Source: Amphiura filiformis
Lineage: Eukaryota > Echinodermata > Ophiuroidea > Amphilepidida > Amphiuridae
Direction of reading: 5' to 3'
Length of the DNA stretch: 64,000 bases
Assembly: GCF_039555335.1 (NCBI RefSeq)
Contig: NC_092644.1
Location: 47,098,428-47,162,427 of the forward strand
The notes below the pieces were generated by a model that saw nothing but the letters and a program-made list of their open reading frames with translations, searched no databases and had not been told where the DNA came from. A program made the translations under genes and the position numbers. Every line of letters starts with the position of its first letter. The first letter of the stretch is position 1. Shown here in pieces: positions 1 to 11,502 of this stretch.

Positions 1-87
1 TTGTATATTTAGTAGAAGAATGGGTTTCTTTTTGCTAATACTAGTGTTACTAAATTATTATCTCAAATTGAAGATGGTAATAAGTAA

Positions 88-440
88 GTGCTGTGCAATA
101 ATAACCCTGGGGAGGATAAAATTGGGAGGAGGGTGATAATTTTTGGGCAGCCCGGGGGGGGGGGGACATTTTTTGGTCAATCGAGAGGGAGGGGTTAGCG
201 ATTTTGGGCACATATTCATGGGCGCTTTTTAACAGGAAAACGGCATGGAAACACGTAAATAGGCATTTTTTTCTGATCACTAATATTTGGCAAGTGCAAA
301 GGGGAAGGGGCAAACATTTTGTTAGGTCAAGAGGAGGGGGTGGCAAGCGATTTGTTTGGCAGGTGGGGGGAGGGTGGCAATCATTTTTGATACGCCGTTC
401 GGAAATTTCCCCAGCTCATAATTATTGCATAGCCCCTTAT
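88..440. mobile_element. Candidate TIR element with G-rich degenerate repeat interior
   Basis: Imperfect inverted ends, GCTGTGCAATAATAA at about 91 and its reverse-complement relative at about 413-436 (ATAATTATTGCATAG), enclose a G-rich stretch in which blocks such as GGGGGACATTTTTTGG, GGGGCAAACATTTTG and GGTGGCAAGCGATTTG repeat with drift. No reading frame resembles a protein. The build matches other elements of this window (25626, 26690, 53457). Inference: a decayed non-autonomous DNA transposon; no clean target duplication was found. Confidence 0.4.
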
Positions 441-749
441 ATGATGTGTTTAGGCCTACTTTCATTATTATTATAACATCATGTGAGAAAATTTACCGAT
501 CCATATGAACCCTGTACTACGATTAAATACAATACATGCTTGCTAATGAATGTAGCATTTATTTAAACGTTTCAAACATTATGAAGTTCAACTTCAAAAT
601 GAAGATCACTTTGTTACTAAATGTACTGAATGATTGTTCAGCTGAAACATTAACATAACAATACTTGTTTCTTCAAATGCTCGAAAGATTCTTAAAAGAA
701 GAAAGAGAATTTGCAGAGCGGACAGATATAGGGAATTTGTTCCACAAAT
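441..749. other. Unannotated AT-rich spacer
   Basis: Nothing recognisable on either strand: no splice-flanked frame, no repeat and no inverted ends. Confidence 0.5.
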
Positions 750-1284
750 AGGGGCGTAGCAAGTGCCTCGGAGGCCCATGGACAAGAAACAGTGCGGGCC
801 CTTTTAGCAGGGACAGATTTACCATTGAGCCAGATGCCCCCACCCCCCTAAAAAACACACACAATGTTTTGGACCAAAATATGGTAAAATTGAACAATTG
901 TGCGCACTTCGCGCATATACTAGCCCTTCACATAGCAAAATTCACCTTCATTTTGGGCTAAAATTGTCGCGGAAATGTCCTAGTAAAATCGCAACAAAAT
1001 ATGCTTGTCTCTCTCTACTGCTTCTGCCACCACTGTCGATCTTATAGTAGGCCCCCAAATTGTAAAACAAAATTTGGCCTCTAGAGTGCACATGCATTCC
1101 TCAGGGCGAGTTTGGGGCCTCCAAATTTTGGCCTGGCCCAGGGCCCCCAAAATAAATTCGGCTCTGTCTTTTAGCATCTCCTTTATGAGCGCTTATTTCA
1201 TTTTCGCTTTTGCTTGGGCCCCTGAACCCTCGGGGCCCATGGACTTCGTCCACCCTGTTTTGTCCCCCCGCTTGCTACGCCCCT
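750..1284. mobile_element. hAT-like non-autonomous element
   Basis: Inverted ends AGGGGCGTAGCAAG at 750 and CTTGCTACGCCCCT ending at 1284 are exact. They continue into GCCCATGGACAAG/GTCCATGGGC on the two sides. GGGGCGTAGC-type ends are common in hAT non-autonomous elements of animals (family knowledge). The flanks CCACAAAT and CCACGAAC are only a loose target-duplication match. The interior is rich in GGGCCC-type words and has no coding frame. Confidence 0.55.
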
Positions 1285-1929
1285 GACCACGAACGAGGAA
1301 AGGATACGAAGACAGAATACAGAAATGCCTATATTTGTGTGAGAGGTCCAATGAAGATACTAATCCTTGTTTACCACAGAGGGATGGAAGTACACAAGAA
1401 AGGAAGGAGGACCCAATTGGTTAACCAGTTTGAAACAGAATATTTTCTGGAACAAGTCATTGACTTTTATCAACCAATATTTAGTCAATCTTGACTCATA
1501 TATAGGTCAAGTCTGATGAAGACATCTTCCTATACATCGACATTTCTGATATATCTTCCTTTGACTCTTTTCCAATCTGTCCAAAAGACAATAATCTGAT
1601 AAGGTTTCCAAACAACCACACGGTAAATAAGTTTAGGGAGAATAAGGGCTTTAAAGATATTACGAGAAGTTCTAATACCAAATCCTGCAAGACGAAATCC
1701 TGCAGATAACATTCATAATAATTATGTGAAGTGAAAGAAAGAGTAGAGCTGGAAACAACACCAAGTCATCAACAACTTGGAAGACGACAGCCACCTAACT
1801 TATAAAGAGGCTTCTCACACACCCTAGACCTTGAAAAGTGAACTACAGCAGTAACAGTTCAGAAATATATTTTATCCAAATATTTCGAAGTACAACGATT
1901 ACATAACACTGTTCCATCCTTCCATGCTA
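1285..1929. other. Spacer with possible non-LTR retrotransposon scrap
   Basis: A minus-strand frame at 1600-1710 reads GIRTSRNIFKALILPKLIY, which resembles the region after the RT domain of non-LTR elements (a segment with FKALILPKL). It is too short and isolated to classify. Nothing else is recognised. Confidence 0.25.
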
Positions 1930-4492
1930 AGGGTCGTGTTATCTTTTCAGTTTCGGTTCCTGTTTCAGTTTTCGGTTTCGGATCTCATTGTTATTTTGAA
2001 GTGTTAGCATGCGGTCATTTTATCTTTTCAGTTTCGGTTCCTGTTTCAGTGTTCGGTTTCGGATCTCATTGTTATTTTGAAATGTAAGCAATGTACGTGT
2101 GAACAATCATTTTATTCTAGTCTTTGTTTGTTGCCTATTAAAAGTTGAACGAAGACAATATTTTTTGGTTCTATTTTCGGTTTGGTGAGTTATGTTAATT
2201 TCTGACATGAAAACGTGAGATGTGAGGGTTGGTGCCAATCTAGACAAAAGAAGTGTTTAAATTTTACGGTCGTAAATTCGCGATAAGTTGTACGGCTTCA
2301 ATTGACTTGCGTTTGGTGTAAAGGCACTTCCACCTAGGCGGGAGTGGTTAGTGAAAATAGCCTAGCATTGAAATATAATATACTGACCATGTTGCCAAGT
2401 TATATGCAAAAGTCTTTTATATCAGTGGACTTCGGGTATATATATAAATGCGCATTTATAAATGCGCACGTGACATCTACAAGTCGCCATACCGTGTTCA
2501 ACGATGTAAGGTACCCGGATGTGCACAAATTCCACACGCAAAAGTATAGGCGAAAATGACAGGTTACAAGGAAAATTTGTTTTGCAAAATAGTGGCATTG
2601 ATTGCAAAGGGCAAAATAATTTGACCCAAAACATAAACTCTTTATTTGGATTTTCCATCACGGAAAAAAAATTATGACGGAAAAGCTAGATATAGCTGAT
2701 TTAAAAAGTTATATTTCATTATTTCCGTGCTAAATGGGCGTGGCAATTGGCCATATTGATGACGAAATGTGATTCTTACTGGCATTAAGGTCAGAACTGG
2801 GTAGCTGCCGATGATGTTATTTGATAATGTTTGCACGTAGGGAACTTAGGGGGCTGTCATTTTCTTCGGAAGGAAGGGGTCATGGATTTATTTATTTGGG
2901 AGTCAAGATAAGTATCCCCCCCCCCCGTAGCGCCGCCAATGAACATAACTCTGACCCTAATTTTAACTCTAATTATAACGTAAATTGAGGAAACTATAAC
3001 TTTAGCCCTTTTCAGTATAATGACCCTCTCAAACTAATAGGCTAGATGTCCCCGCCCGACCTCCTCAATTCTAATTTACTCATTCGCTCGCAAATGGACA
3101 AAAAACAAATTCAAAATGTGTTTTAAGCACCTTTTGTGTCCCCATGCTAAATCGGTGATCTGTACACCCTTTGTCACCCTTTGACGTACAATTTAGAGTA
3201 TAAACACGTAGATGACTGTACATGATCTAATCATCCCGGCTGGAAGATGTTGAGGAAGACTTGTATACTATACATCACGCTCATACGTTATATGACAATA
3301 TGACGTACAATCACGTATGTGATGCATGGTTCGAGGTTTATTCAGCTAGTAAGTTAGATCTCGTCATACACATTATTGTCAACGAGCGTCTGAAATAGCC
3401 AAATATCTCCCAATGAGGCGTGCAAGTGGCGATTTGGGCATGTTATATTGAAATGTATTGCATTGGAGTGAAGATAATTTATTCTATTTATTCGTACCAA
3501 TGGCAATTGCTAATCTGATAATTGGTTGGTTATTTTTGCGGAGCTGATTTTTGTCAGGCATTGATCAAAATGATAAATTTCACGAAAAAACTGAACAAGT
3601 GAGGGAAGGAGAAAGGGAGAAAGAAAGGAGAGGGAGAGACGCAAAGACTAGAAAATGAAGAACACGAGATGAGAGAGATTGCCGGGGTGGGAGAGGGGAT
3701 ACTGATACGGAGGGGGGGGGGGAGGAAGTGAAATAGGGTGAGCTGCATGATACAAAAAAAAGTCAGGAGGGAAGGGCGACACTAGGCTCGTAGACAGAAT
3801 TTATTGGCGTGCGATCGGCTAAAAAGCGGACCTTTTGTGATTTAAGGACTGCTTTTCAAAGTTTTTACAGAAAAAGAGGAGACCTTTTCATTCGAATTGG
3901 AAATTTGCCACATTAATGTGAACCACTTTAACGACATCAAAAGCCTATTATAGGTATTAGACATGTTAGAGGACATAAAAGCGGGGCGCTAGACCACTAA
4001 AAACACCGGTGTTCCTGTGTGTGTTCTATAAATGAAGAGCTTATTTCCAAACCGTGTTAAGTCCACAAACCCATGATGCTGATTTACCTGTGTGATATTG
4101 CTATATGTTGTGATGCTACAGGTATTATAATTTCAGTTGGATGCACCATTACAAAGCAAGCAGTGGATGGCCGCACAGTAACAGGCCTTTGTTTCCCAAA
4201 TGAGAACAATAGTCTGCATATTGTTAACCATCATTGTTGTGATAAATAATGGCTTGTTGATGGTCATGATGGTACAACTCATTGCTGCTAACTTGTCAAA
4301 GTATAAATTGTGATTGTAAATGAGAAACGTGTGGTTGTGGACTTAAGCTCTTCAAATATAATCTTGTCTTATCCAGCCTTGATTGACCGCAGGCATTCAC
4401 CTTTATTGAAATATTACGCTGATTGGTACTTCAAACTTCAAAGAATTCAAATTACAGATCAACTCCCGAAACTGAAAAGATAAAACGACCCT
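1930..4492. mobile_element. TIR element, GGTCGTTTTATC family, copy 1
   Basis: The left end AGGGTCGTGTTATCTTTTCA at 1930 is matched by the reverse complement of the right end (TGAAAAGATAAAACGACCCT, ending 4492), followed on both sides by GTTTCGG. The left terminal segment is present twice in direct orientation (about 1930-2005 and 2013-2088). The segment 1930-2370 reappears in reverse orientation at 39345-39677 in a second, shorter element of the same family. The interior carries a purine-rich tract (3594-3745) whose pyrimidine-rich counterpart lies at 38940-39060. There is no transposase, so it is a non-autonomous element of unassigned superfamily. Confidence 0.5.
3594..3745. repeat. Purine-rich low-complexity tract
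   Basis: GA-rich run (GGGAAGGAGAAAGGGAGAAAG and similar) ending in a G run near 3713-3723. The open frame on the other strand is a by-product of composition. Confidence 0.8.
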
Positions 4493-4504
4493 AAGTACTC
4501 TTCT

Positions 4505-4830
4505 CTGACCCAGCAAACACAAAACGTTTTTAAAACATTTTAAACCGGTTATAATTTGGGTTTAGATTGTTTTGGATTTTTTTGTATGAAAACACATGTA
4601 TTGTATGAAAACGTTTAAAAATATTGTCAAGATGTTATAAATGTCAAAGTATTTGTTGCAAAGATTTCTTGCCAAACATTTTCGTCAACACTTAAATAAC
4701 ATTATGTTAGAATAGTTTTCAAAAGATGTTTTTGAATGCTCAGAAAACGTTTCATACCCTTTATTTGCTCTTCATATAACCCGACATTTAAACGTTTTCT
4801 GACAGCCTTTTCTTAACAATTGCAAACCAC
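4505..4830. mobile_element. CCCAGCAAACACAAAACG-type MITE, one end
   Basis: Begins with CCCAGCAAACACAAAACG and contains many AAAACGTTT/AAACATTTT words, the layout of a MITE type widespread in marine invertebrate genomes (recalled, not checked). The matching inverted right end is not visible, so this is a truncated copy. Confidence 0.35.
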
Positions 4831-4933
4831 TATTCCATCCGTCCACCCATTGTTCTGTTCCCTGCCCCTGGATGATCAATGCACGGTTCCATCCTTCCAC
4901 ACAAAAGTACTTTTCCCTGTTGTAATGTGAATA

Positions 4934-4960
4934 CAGGGTGTCCCATAAAAAATACCGAGC
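4934..4960. mobile_element. Solo Tc1/mariner-like terminus
   Basis: TA followed by CAGGGTGTCCCATAAAAAAT, a common mariner-type end. The same kind of end occurs at 39900. No partner end was found nearby. Confidence 0.35.
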
Positions 4961-4994
4961 AAATGAATTTGGACGTAAGTCGAGAAATAGACAT

Positions 4995-5265
4995 CAGAAT
5001 TCAGAATGCAATTCGATATGTCTGATGTGCTCTCACGTCCTACAAAAAATATTGTGCAAACGCTCATACGCCATCCCTTAAGGAGAAGTATAACACTAAA
5101 ATATGATGTAGTACAGCTGCTAATATAAAGCATTGTGCACTTTTTAGTAGAAGCATGAGAAATTCCACACATGAGGTACAAGGTCCAATGTTGATTTTAA
5201 GATGTAGAGCATTTTGGATTTGACCCCTGGTGACCACAAAAGGTCACGAAAGGTCATACAGGGGT
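4995..5265. repeat. Dispersed repeat shared with 55325-55605
   Basis: Nearly the same 270 bases occur at 55325-55605 in the same orientation. The first part (to about 5085, ending CCATCCCTTAA) is the right end of the TTAAGGG foldback family. The remainder (GGAGAAGTATAACAC onward to GGTCATACAGGGG) is unrelated flank. Both loci therefore share the same foldback-to-flank junction. Confidence 0.75.
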
Positions 5266-5393
5266 AAAAAAACTATTATTAATTGTAAACCCATTATGGG
5301 ATCTGATTTTCAGCGAATTTGAAGCGATGATGGTTATGTGTTGTTTATTCCTGGTGTTTGTGTATGCATTTAAATATCATTTTTACGTATCTG

Positions 5394-5619
5394 AAATTAA
5401 AAGTTAAAAATCTGCTCATCTGGACTTACTATTTTAACTAGTGACAGTTTCACATCCTATCCTGGATGCTTCCTCAGTCGTCTGGTTTAAGTTTTTTTGG
5501 TTAGTGACCCGTGACGGGGTCAAAGAACTAAATCGTCGAAAAATCGGCCTGAGGAAGCATCCAGGATAGAATGTGAATCTGTCGCCAGTTATATTAATCC
5601 AGATTTTAACTTTTAATTT
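5394..5619. mobile_element. Foldback element, about 85-bp arms
   Basis: The arm at 5394-5477 (AAATTAAAAGTTAAA ... ATCCTGGATGCTTCCTCAG) is inverted at 5547-5619 (CCTGAGGAAGCATCCAGGAT ... TTTTAACTTTTAATTT), with a spacer of about 70 bases. No coding content. Interpretation: a palindromic MITE or foldback element. Confidence 0.7.
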
Positions 5620-5939
5620 GATATATCTAGATGACTGAGAATAATTTATTGACTTTTACATAAAAGTATGGATTGCAATTCGTACTTTACACACGCATGC
5701 AATGCACAGATGGCCCAGGTAGACAACACCCGTCATATTTAACCCAAATTACATGAGAGGGTTTGGGGCTGGGAGCAAGTCACTTATTATGCTCCTTCAG
5801 TCTCTAGGAAAGGAAATCTACGGGCAAAAGATGTTGCTTTGCTCCGCTTCAAAAAGGATGTTGTCACCAACGTCCAACCCATGTCATTAAAGACTTTCAC
5901 GCCACTGCTGCCCCACTTACGAAGTCTTGCATGTCATTG

Positions 5940-6150
5940 CTGATCAAAGGGACCTGTATACACCCGGGCTAGTATGTGGCTCTCGACGTCCCTGCCCTGA
6001 TCGGAACTGGCTGTGAAATATTTGTCACCTGGATCTGCCCCATAACTAATTCAAATGCAGTAATGGAGAGAGGGGATAATAATGAAACGAACCGGAGACC
6101 TCTCACACCAGAGTCAAAGACCTTAACCACTGCGCCATGCCACTTTCCTA
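5940..6150 (-). mobile_element. tRNA-derived SINE-like element
   Basis: Read on the minus strand from about 6150 there is a tRNA-like head with an A-box-like TGGCGCAGTGGTTAAGG and a B-box-like GGTTCGTTTC, followed by a unique body. The acceptor arms do not pair well enough for a tRNA gene. A SINE head is the best reading. Confidence 0.45.
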
Positions 6151-6154
6151 CCCG

Positions 6155-7761
6155 CATAGGGTCTTTGCTTATTTCTAAAAAATTTGATCACTTTTATTAT
6201 TGACACACACAGGGTCTTTGCTTATTTCTTACACACGTAGGGTCTTTGCTTATTTCTTACACACACAGGGTCTTTTCTTAGTTCTTACACACATAGGGTC
6301 TTTGCTTATTTCTACACACATATGGTCTTTGCTTATTTCGTACGCACATAGGCTATTTGCTTATTTCTACAGTAATCTACACATATAGGGACTTTGCTTA
6401 TTTCTACACACATATGGTCTTTGCTTATTTCGTACGCACATAGGCTATTTGCTTATTTCTACAGTAATCTACACATATAGGGTCTTTGCTTATTTCTACA
6501 CACATATGGTCTTTGCTTATTTTTGTACACATACAGGGTATTTGCTAATTTCTTACACACATAGGGTCTTTGCTTATTTCTACACACACAGGGTCTTTGC
6601 CTATTTCTTATACACGCAGGGTCTTTGCTTATTTTTTACACACGTAGGGTCTTTGCTTATTTCTTACACACACAGGGTCTTTGCTTATTTCTTGCACACA
6701 TAGGGTTTTTGCTTATTTCTACACACACAGGGTCTTTGCCTATTTCTTATACACATAGGGTCTTTGCTTATTTCTTACACACGTAGGGTCTTTGCTTATT
6801 TCTTACACACATAGGGTCTTTGCTTATTTCTTACACACATAGGTTCTTTGCTTATTTCTTACACACACAGGGTCTTTGCTTATTTCTTACACACATACGG
6901 TCTTTGCTTATTTCTTACACACAGGGTCTTTGCTTATTTCTTACACACGTAGGGTCTTTTCTTAGTTCTTACACACATAGGGTCTTTTCTTAGTTCTTAC
7001 ACACATAGGGTCTTTGCTTATTTCTTACACACACAGGGTCTTTGCTTATTTCTTACACACACAGGGTCTTTGCTTATTTCTTACACACGTAGGGTCTTTT
7101 CTTAGTTCTTACACACATAGGGTCTTTGCTTATTTCTTACACATATAGGGTCTTTGCTTATTTCTTACACACACAGGGTCTTTGCTTATTTCTTACACAC
7201 GTAGGGTCTTTTCTTAGTTCTTACACACACAGGGTCTTTGCCTATTTCTTATACACACAGGGTCTTTGCTTATTTCTTACACACGTAGGGTCTTTGCTTA
7301 TTTCTTACACACATAGGGTCTTTGCTTATTTCTTACACACACAGGGTCTTTGCTTATTTCTTGCACACACAGGGTCTTTGCCTATTTCTTACACACGTAT
7401 GGTCTTTGTTTATTTCTTACACACATGGGGTCTTTGCTTATTTCTTACACACATAGGGTTTTTGCTTATTTCTTACACACATAGGGTGTTTGTTTATTTC
7501 TTACACACAGGGTTTTTGCTTATTTCTTACACCCACAGGGCCTTTGCTTATTTCTTACACACACATGGTATTTGCTTATTTCTTACACACACAGGGTCTT
7601 TGCTTATTTCTTACACACATAGGGTCTTTGCTTATTTCTTTCACACATTTGGTCTTTGCTTATTTCTTACACACATAGGATCTTTGTTTATTTCTTACAC
7701 ACATATGGTCTTTGTTTATTTCTTACACACATAGGGTTTTTGTTTATTTGTTACACACATA
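6155..7761. repeat. 28-bp minisatellite, main block
   Basis: More than fifty imperfect head-to-tail copies of a unit reading GGGTCTTTGCTTATTTC plus TTACACACACA, with CACACATA/CACACACA/CACACGTA variants and occasional TTCTTAGTTC. Since 28 leaves remainder 1 on division by 3, a frame crosses three units before repeating, and because the unit lacks stops in that register it gives long hydrophobic open frames (for example 7126-7734). Nothing supports these as genes: there is no unique start, no splice sites and the composition is purely repeat. Further blocks of the same array lie at 11503-11876, 13131-13581, 18269-18318 and 18776-18890. Confidence 0.97.
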
Positions 7762-7898
7762 CAGGCTGAGTCAAAAAGAAGTAAACTCATGTTTGAGGGG
7801 CTGTAACTCGAGATCTGTAAGGAATCTGCTAAAAATGAAAATACCACTGGAAAGAGCAAATTCTATACGTCTAAATTAAAAAAAGAAGTGTTGCTCAC

Positions 7899-10880
7899 AA
7901 AATGAATCTCGAAGCGCTGTACAAAGCATTAAAAACATAATACAATAAGCAAATATTAAATATATAGGCAAAAAATATATAGATTAAAAACCTTCACAAG
8001 AAACATAATAAAAGCATGCAACAAAATATAATAAAGGGCACGACAAGTGGGTGGCTATGGCAAAACGCACGATGGAAACCAAGAGCCAAACCATCCACCC
8101 GTCGGGCGCGGCAAAACAAAATATTGCACGGCAGTGCCGCACGGCAAGTGGATGGTTATGACAAAACGCACGAGAAAACAAAAGAAAGCCTTCCATCCAT
8201 CCACTCGCCGTGCGCCACCCAAAGCAAAACATGCAAGTCAAGGTAACGGCAGGCCAACAGTCACTCCAACGAGACCGACAAACACCAAACCAGGAGAGAA
8301 CAACTCCATCAGCCAACCGCTGCCTTTAACAAAAACAAGAATGGTAATACTGATCAATTAACAACAAAAGCAGCATAAATATGATAAACTAGTCAGTAGC
8401 ATAAGCACATGTGAATAAATGAGTCTTTAATTGAGATTTGAATTGCCCGATGTTGCTTGCGTTCCTGATATGAAGTGGAAGACAGTTCCAGAGTTTTGGC
8501 GCACACACTGCAAATCTCCTATTGCCGTACGTTTTTGTGCGAGACGGCTTTTCCTCAAGCAAATATTGAGTAGCAGATCTGAGGCGACGTTTTGGTTCAT
8601 ACCGGTTGATGAGTTCAGAGATGTAAATGGGAGCTGCATCAGAGAGTGACTTAAATGTCAGAAGCAAGATTTTATATTCAATTCTCTGGCGCACCGGTAG
8701 CCAATGAAGTTCGCGCATTATCGGTGTTATGTGGTCATGTTTACGGATGCGAGCAACCACTCTTGCAGCGGCGTTTTGCATACGTTGTAACTTTGAAAGT
8801 TCTTTGTCCGGAAGACCGTACAAGATAGCATTACAGCTGTCCAGTCTGGAAGTTACATACGCATGCACGAGCTTTTCTGCACTATCCTGATCAAGGTAGC
8901 GACGCAACTTTCCGATCTTTCTAATCGCAAAGAGGCGGTTCTGCAACTGATGTTGATGTGGTTGGACATGGTAAGTGTGTCATCCAAGATCACACCAAGG
9001 TCTCGAACGCAGGCGGAGGGCGAAACGGAAGAGCCACCAACATTGATGTCATTCAGATGTAATTTATTTGTGAACTGTGTAGTAACGTGCAATACTTCAG
9101 ACTTATTTTCGTTGAGCATCAGTTTGTTTTCTGCCATCCAGCTCTTAATATCACAAATACACGCTTCTAATCTTGCCAAGACATTGCCACGGTCTTGAGG
9201 CTTCATCATGATATAAAGTTGCGTGTCATCAGCATAGGTGATGCTAGACAGATTGTGAGCATCTATAATGTCTTGCAACGGGCCCCTATATAACACAAAC
9301 ATAACTGGTCCTGCGACAGATCCCTGGGGCATTCCCAGTCAAGAGTAGTCGGATCTGATGCTGCATCTCCGATGATAACAGACTGTTTCCGGTTATGGAG
9401 ATAGGACGCGAACCACTGCAATGCTGATCCACAAATACCATAACGCTCTTTCAGCCGCCTCAGTAAGATGGAATAGTCAATCGTATCAAAGGCGGCTGAA
9501 AGGTCTAACAGTACAAGCACCGCTTCTTGATGTTCGTCTACCGCCTTCAACAGATCATTATTGACACGTACTAATGCTGTTTCTGTGCTATGGAAATTCC
9601 GATAAGCAGACTGGTTCTTTGAGTACAAGGAGTTGTTATTCAGGTAGGTTTGCAATAGGTTGATGGCAACGCGTTCAATTACTTTTCCTAGAAACGGTAG
9701 GTTGGAGACAGGGCGGAAGTTTTAAGTTCTTCTGCATCCAGACTAGCTTTCTTAAGTAATGGACAAACAAGCGCCTGTTTCAAGCAATCAGGGAACATGC
9801 CGGATTGTAGGGACGCGTTAACAATTGAGGTGATAGATGGAATCAGATCTTCAAGGCACTGTTTAGTTAGTGAAGCAGGTAGAGGGTCCAACTGACAAGT
9901 CTTTATAGCTGAGCGTTTGATGATCTTTTCGACTTCTTCTGATGACAAGACTTCAAATTGCGAGAAGCGGCTCTTACACTCACGCTTGACAGCTGATAAA
10001 TCAGACTGTGCAGTGGCAGACACATCCAAAGCTAAGCGGATTTTGCGAATTTTCTCGTCGAAAAACTGACTAAAGCGATTGGCTAAGTCCTTTCTTGACT
10101 CGTGAGAAGGAAGCACTTTGGATGGTTTATACACAGAACGTTTGTCAACCAGGCGGAAAAGTTAGCGCGAATCACACTCAGCTACCTGAGAACGATGATA
10201 TTCAGTTTTGGCATCATCAAGTGCCTTCTTATAGTTGTTACACTCCTCGCGAAGTTGCTCTTTATCTACGGTAAGTTGAGATTTTTGCCATCTGCGCTCA
10301 AGGCGTCGCTTGTTGCGTTTTGAGTCACGAAGCGAATCCGTATACCACGGGGCTTTGGGCCTGAGCGAAATTTCAGGTGCGTGCTCATCCCAGATTGTAC
10401 ACAAAGTTTTGTTGTAGTGTTCGGCCATGGAATCAACTGACTTATCGTCAGCCAATCCACCAGACAGTGAGTGTTGGCGATCATCACGGAAACTCTCCTG
10501 ATCGATGGTTTTGATTCCCCTAGACTTCACCACACGCTTTGTCGCTTTAGGACGCTGTATTTCAATGTCACATACAATTGCCGCGTGAATAGTTGGAAGA
10601 CCATGCAACAAAGACAAATTGGTAACACAACTTTGTTGTTCTCGCGTGATCAGGAGGTCCAGTATGTGGCCGTCTCTATGCGTAGGCCATCTGACGTGCT
10701 GTTTTAAGGCAGCAGATCGGAGAAGATCCATCAGTTTCTTGGTGTTGTAATTTTCTGCGATATCAACATGTATGTTGAAGTCTCCACATAACACAAGTTG
10801 GCCAGGCGTCAGTGCAATGGATTCTAAAAGGCTAGACAAGTCGGTGTGGAAGTTGTTGGTACATACTTTAGAACCGTTTC
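7899..10880 (-). mobile_element. CR1/L2-like non-LTR retrotransposon, 5'-truncated
   Basis: Minus-strand order: partial endonuclease, RT, C-terminal region, then a 3' UTR of about 480 bp ending in the tail TTTGTACAGCGCTTCGAG (minus strand), which resembles the GCGCTTTGAG-type 3' end of CR1/L2-like elements. It starts abruptly within the endonuclease at about 10880, next to transposase sequence. This is typical 5' truncation by incomplete reverse transcription. It lies immediately after TTGCTCAC of the host element's left repeat, so it is younger than the mariner. Confidence 0.88.
8389..10839 (-). pseudogene. Endonuclease-reverse transcriptase remnant (CR1/L2-like)
   Basis: The frames, in order on the minus strand, are as follows. 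10839-10162 carries GDFNIHVD (endonuclease catalytic segment) and an Arg/Lys-rich linker. 10134-9688 carries the start of RT (LDPLPASL, FPDCLKQALVCPLLKK). 9655-9263 carries NQSAYRNFHSTETALV and LLDLSAAFDTIDYSILL. 9332-8853 carries the MPQGSVAGP turn, the catalytic YADDTQLYI and NKLMLNENKSEVL. 8946-8389 carries the C-terminal KLWNCLPLHIRNA and LKTHLFTCAY. The product would be the APE-type endonuclease plus reverse transcriptase of the element. At least three frame changes separate the segments, so it is dead. The family call rests on motif wording typical of the Jockey/CR1 group. Confidence 0.9.
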
Positions 10881-10885
10881 TGTCG

Positions 10886-11188
10886 ACGAAGTATCATGAA
10901 ACTAAGAGTCCCACTGACGTTCAGCGTCTTTTTCGTCTCCAATTTCCTACAGCTAACCTGGTTTCATGTAAGGGAGCAGTATATAAGAATGTGAACAAGC
11001 TCAATGTGCATGTGGCACTAAGAAACAGACAGCCGGAAGCTTCAGACAGACCACGAACTGCTAGATCACAAGTGAACATTACTAGAGTAAGACATGCGCT
11101 ACAGCTCAATCCTTTACCCAACATTCCCCAATCAAGCTTCTGCCGGATCGTTCGTAAAGACTTGAATTGGTATCCCTCCAAACTATAG
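10886..11188 (+). pseudogene. Mariner-like transposase N-terminal fragment
   Basis: About 100 residues, from TKYHETKSPTDVQRLFRLQF through SGRP-like SDRPRTARSQVN to DLNWYPSKL and a stop. This matches the helix-turn-helix N-terminal part of mariner-type transposases (the DUF4817-like module, with YxETKS, VQRxFRxxFP, GRPRTAR and a final DLxWxPxK). The normal downstream DDE catalytic domain is absent, and the first residues are lost to the retrotransposon insertion. It is on the plus strand of the enclosing TIR element and was presumably its own transposase. Confidence 0.8.
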
Positions 11189-11502
11189 CACCGTCATGGA
11201 CTTTGTTGAATATTAATTAAACGAAAAAGTTGTCTTTTCAACAATAAATCCTGTTAGTACTTTGCTGATTCGTCGAAATTGAAATGGATGAAAATCAATC
11301 AGCCGTGTGCAGCTACAGAAATGGGTGGTTGTATTCAAATGAGTATAACTTTAGTTTGCTGTGAGCAATTTCAACAATTCCTTTTTTATTTAGACGTGTA
11401 GAATTTGCTCTTTCCAGTGGTATTTTTATTTTTAGCAGATTCCTTACAGATCTTGAGTTACAGCCCCTTAAACATGAGTTTACTTCTTTTTGACTCAGCC
11501 TG

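Larger units (their letters stand above)
7762..11502 (+). mobile_element. Mariner-type transposon with nested retrotransposon
   Basis: Ends CAGGCTGAGTCAAAAAGAAG at 7762 and its inverse ending at 11502 begin inverted repeats of about 130 bp (7762-7898 and 11370-11502) that match closely apart from scattered changes. TA dinucleotides flank both ends (7760-7761 and 11503-11504), the Tc1/mariner target duplication. Both flanks are the 28-bp minisatellite, so the element jumped into the array. The interior has a fragment of transposase (10886-11188) and a CR1/L2-like retrotransposon in opposite orientation (about 7899-10880). The catalytic DDE part is missing, so it cannot move by itself. Confidence 0.92.

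Noticed and set aside
7126..7734. 202-residue open frame
   Set aside because: It lies wholly within the 28-bp minisatellite and reflects absence of stops in one register; no start context or domain.
6155..7761. Possible CRISPR-like array
   Set aside because: Units are contiguous with no unique spacers, and the context is a eukaryotic genome.
8016..8361. Plus-strand frames over the CR1 3' UTR
   Set aside because: Opposite strand to the element; no similarity to any protein known to me.
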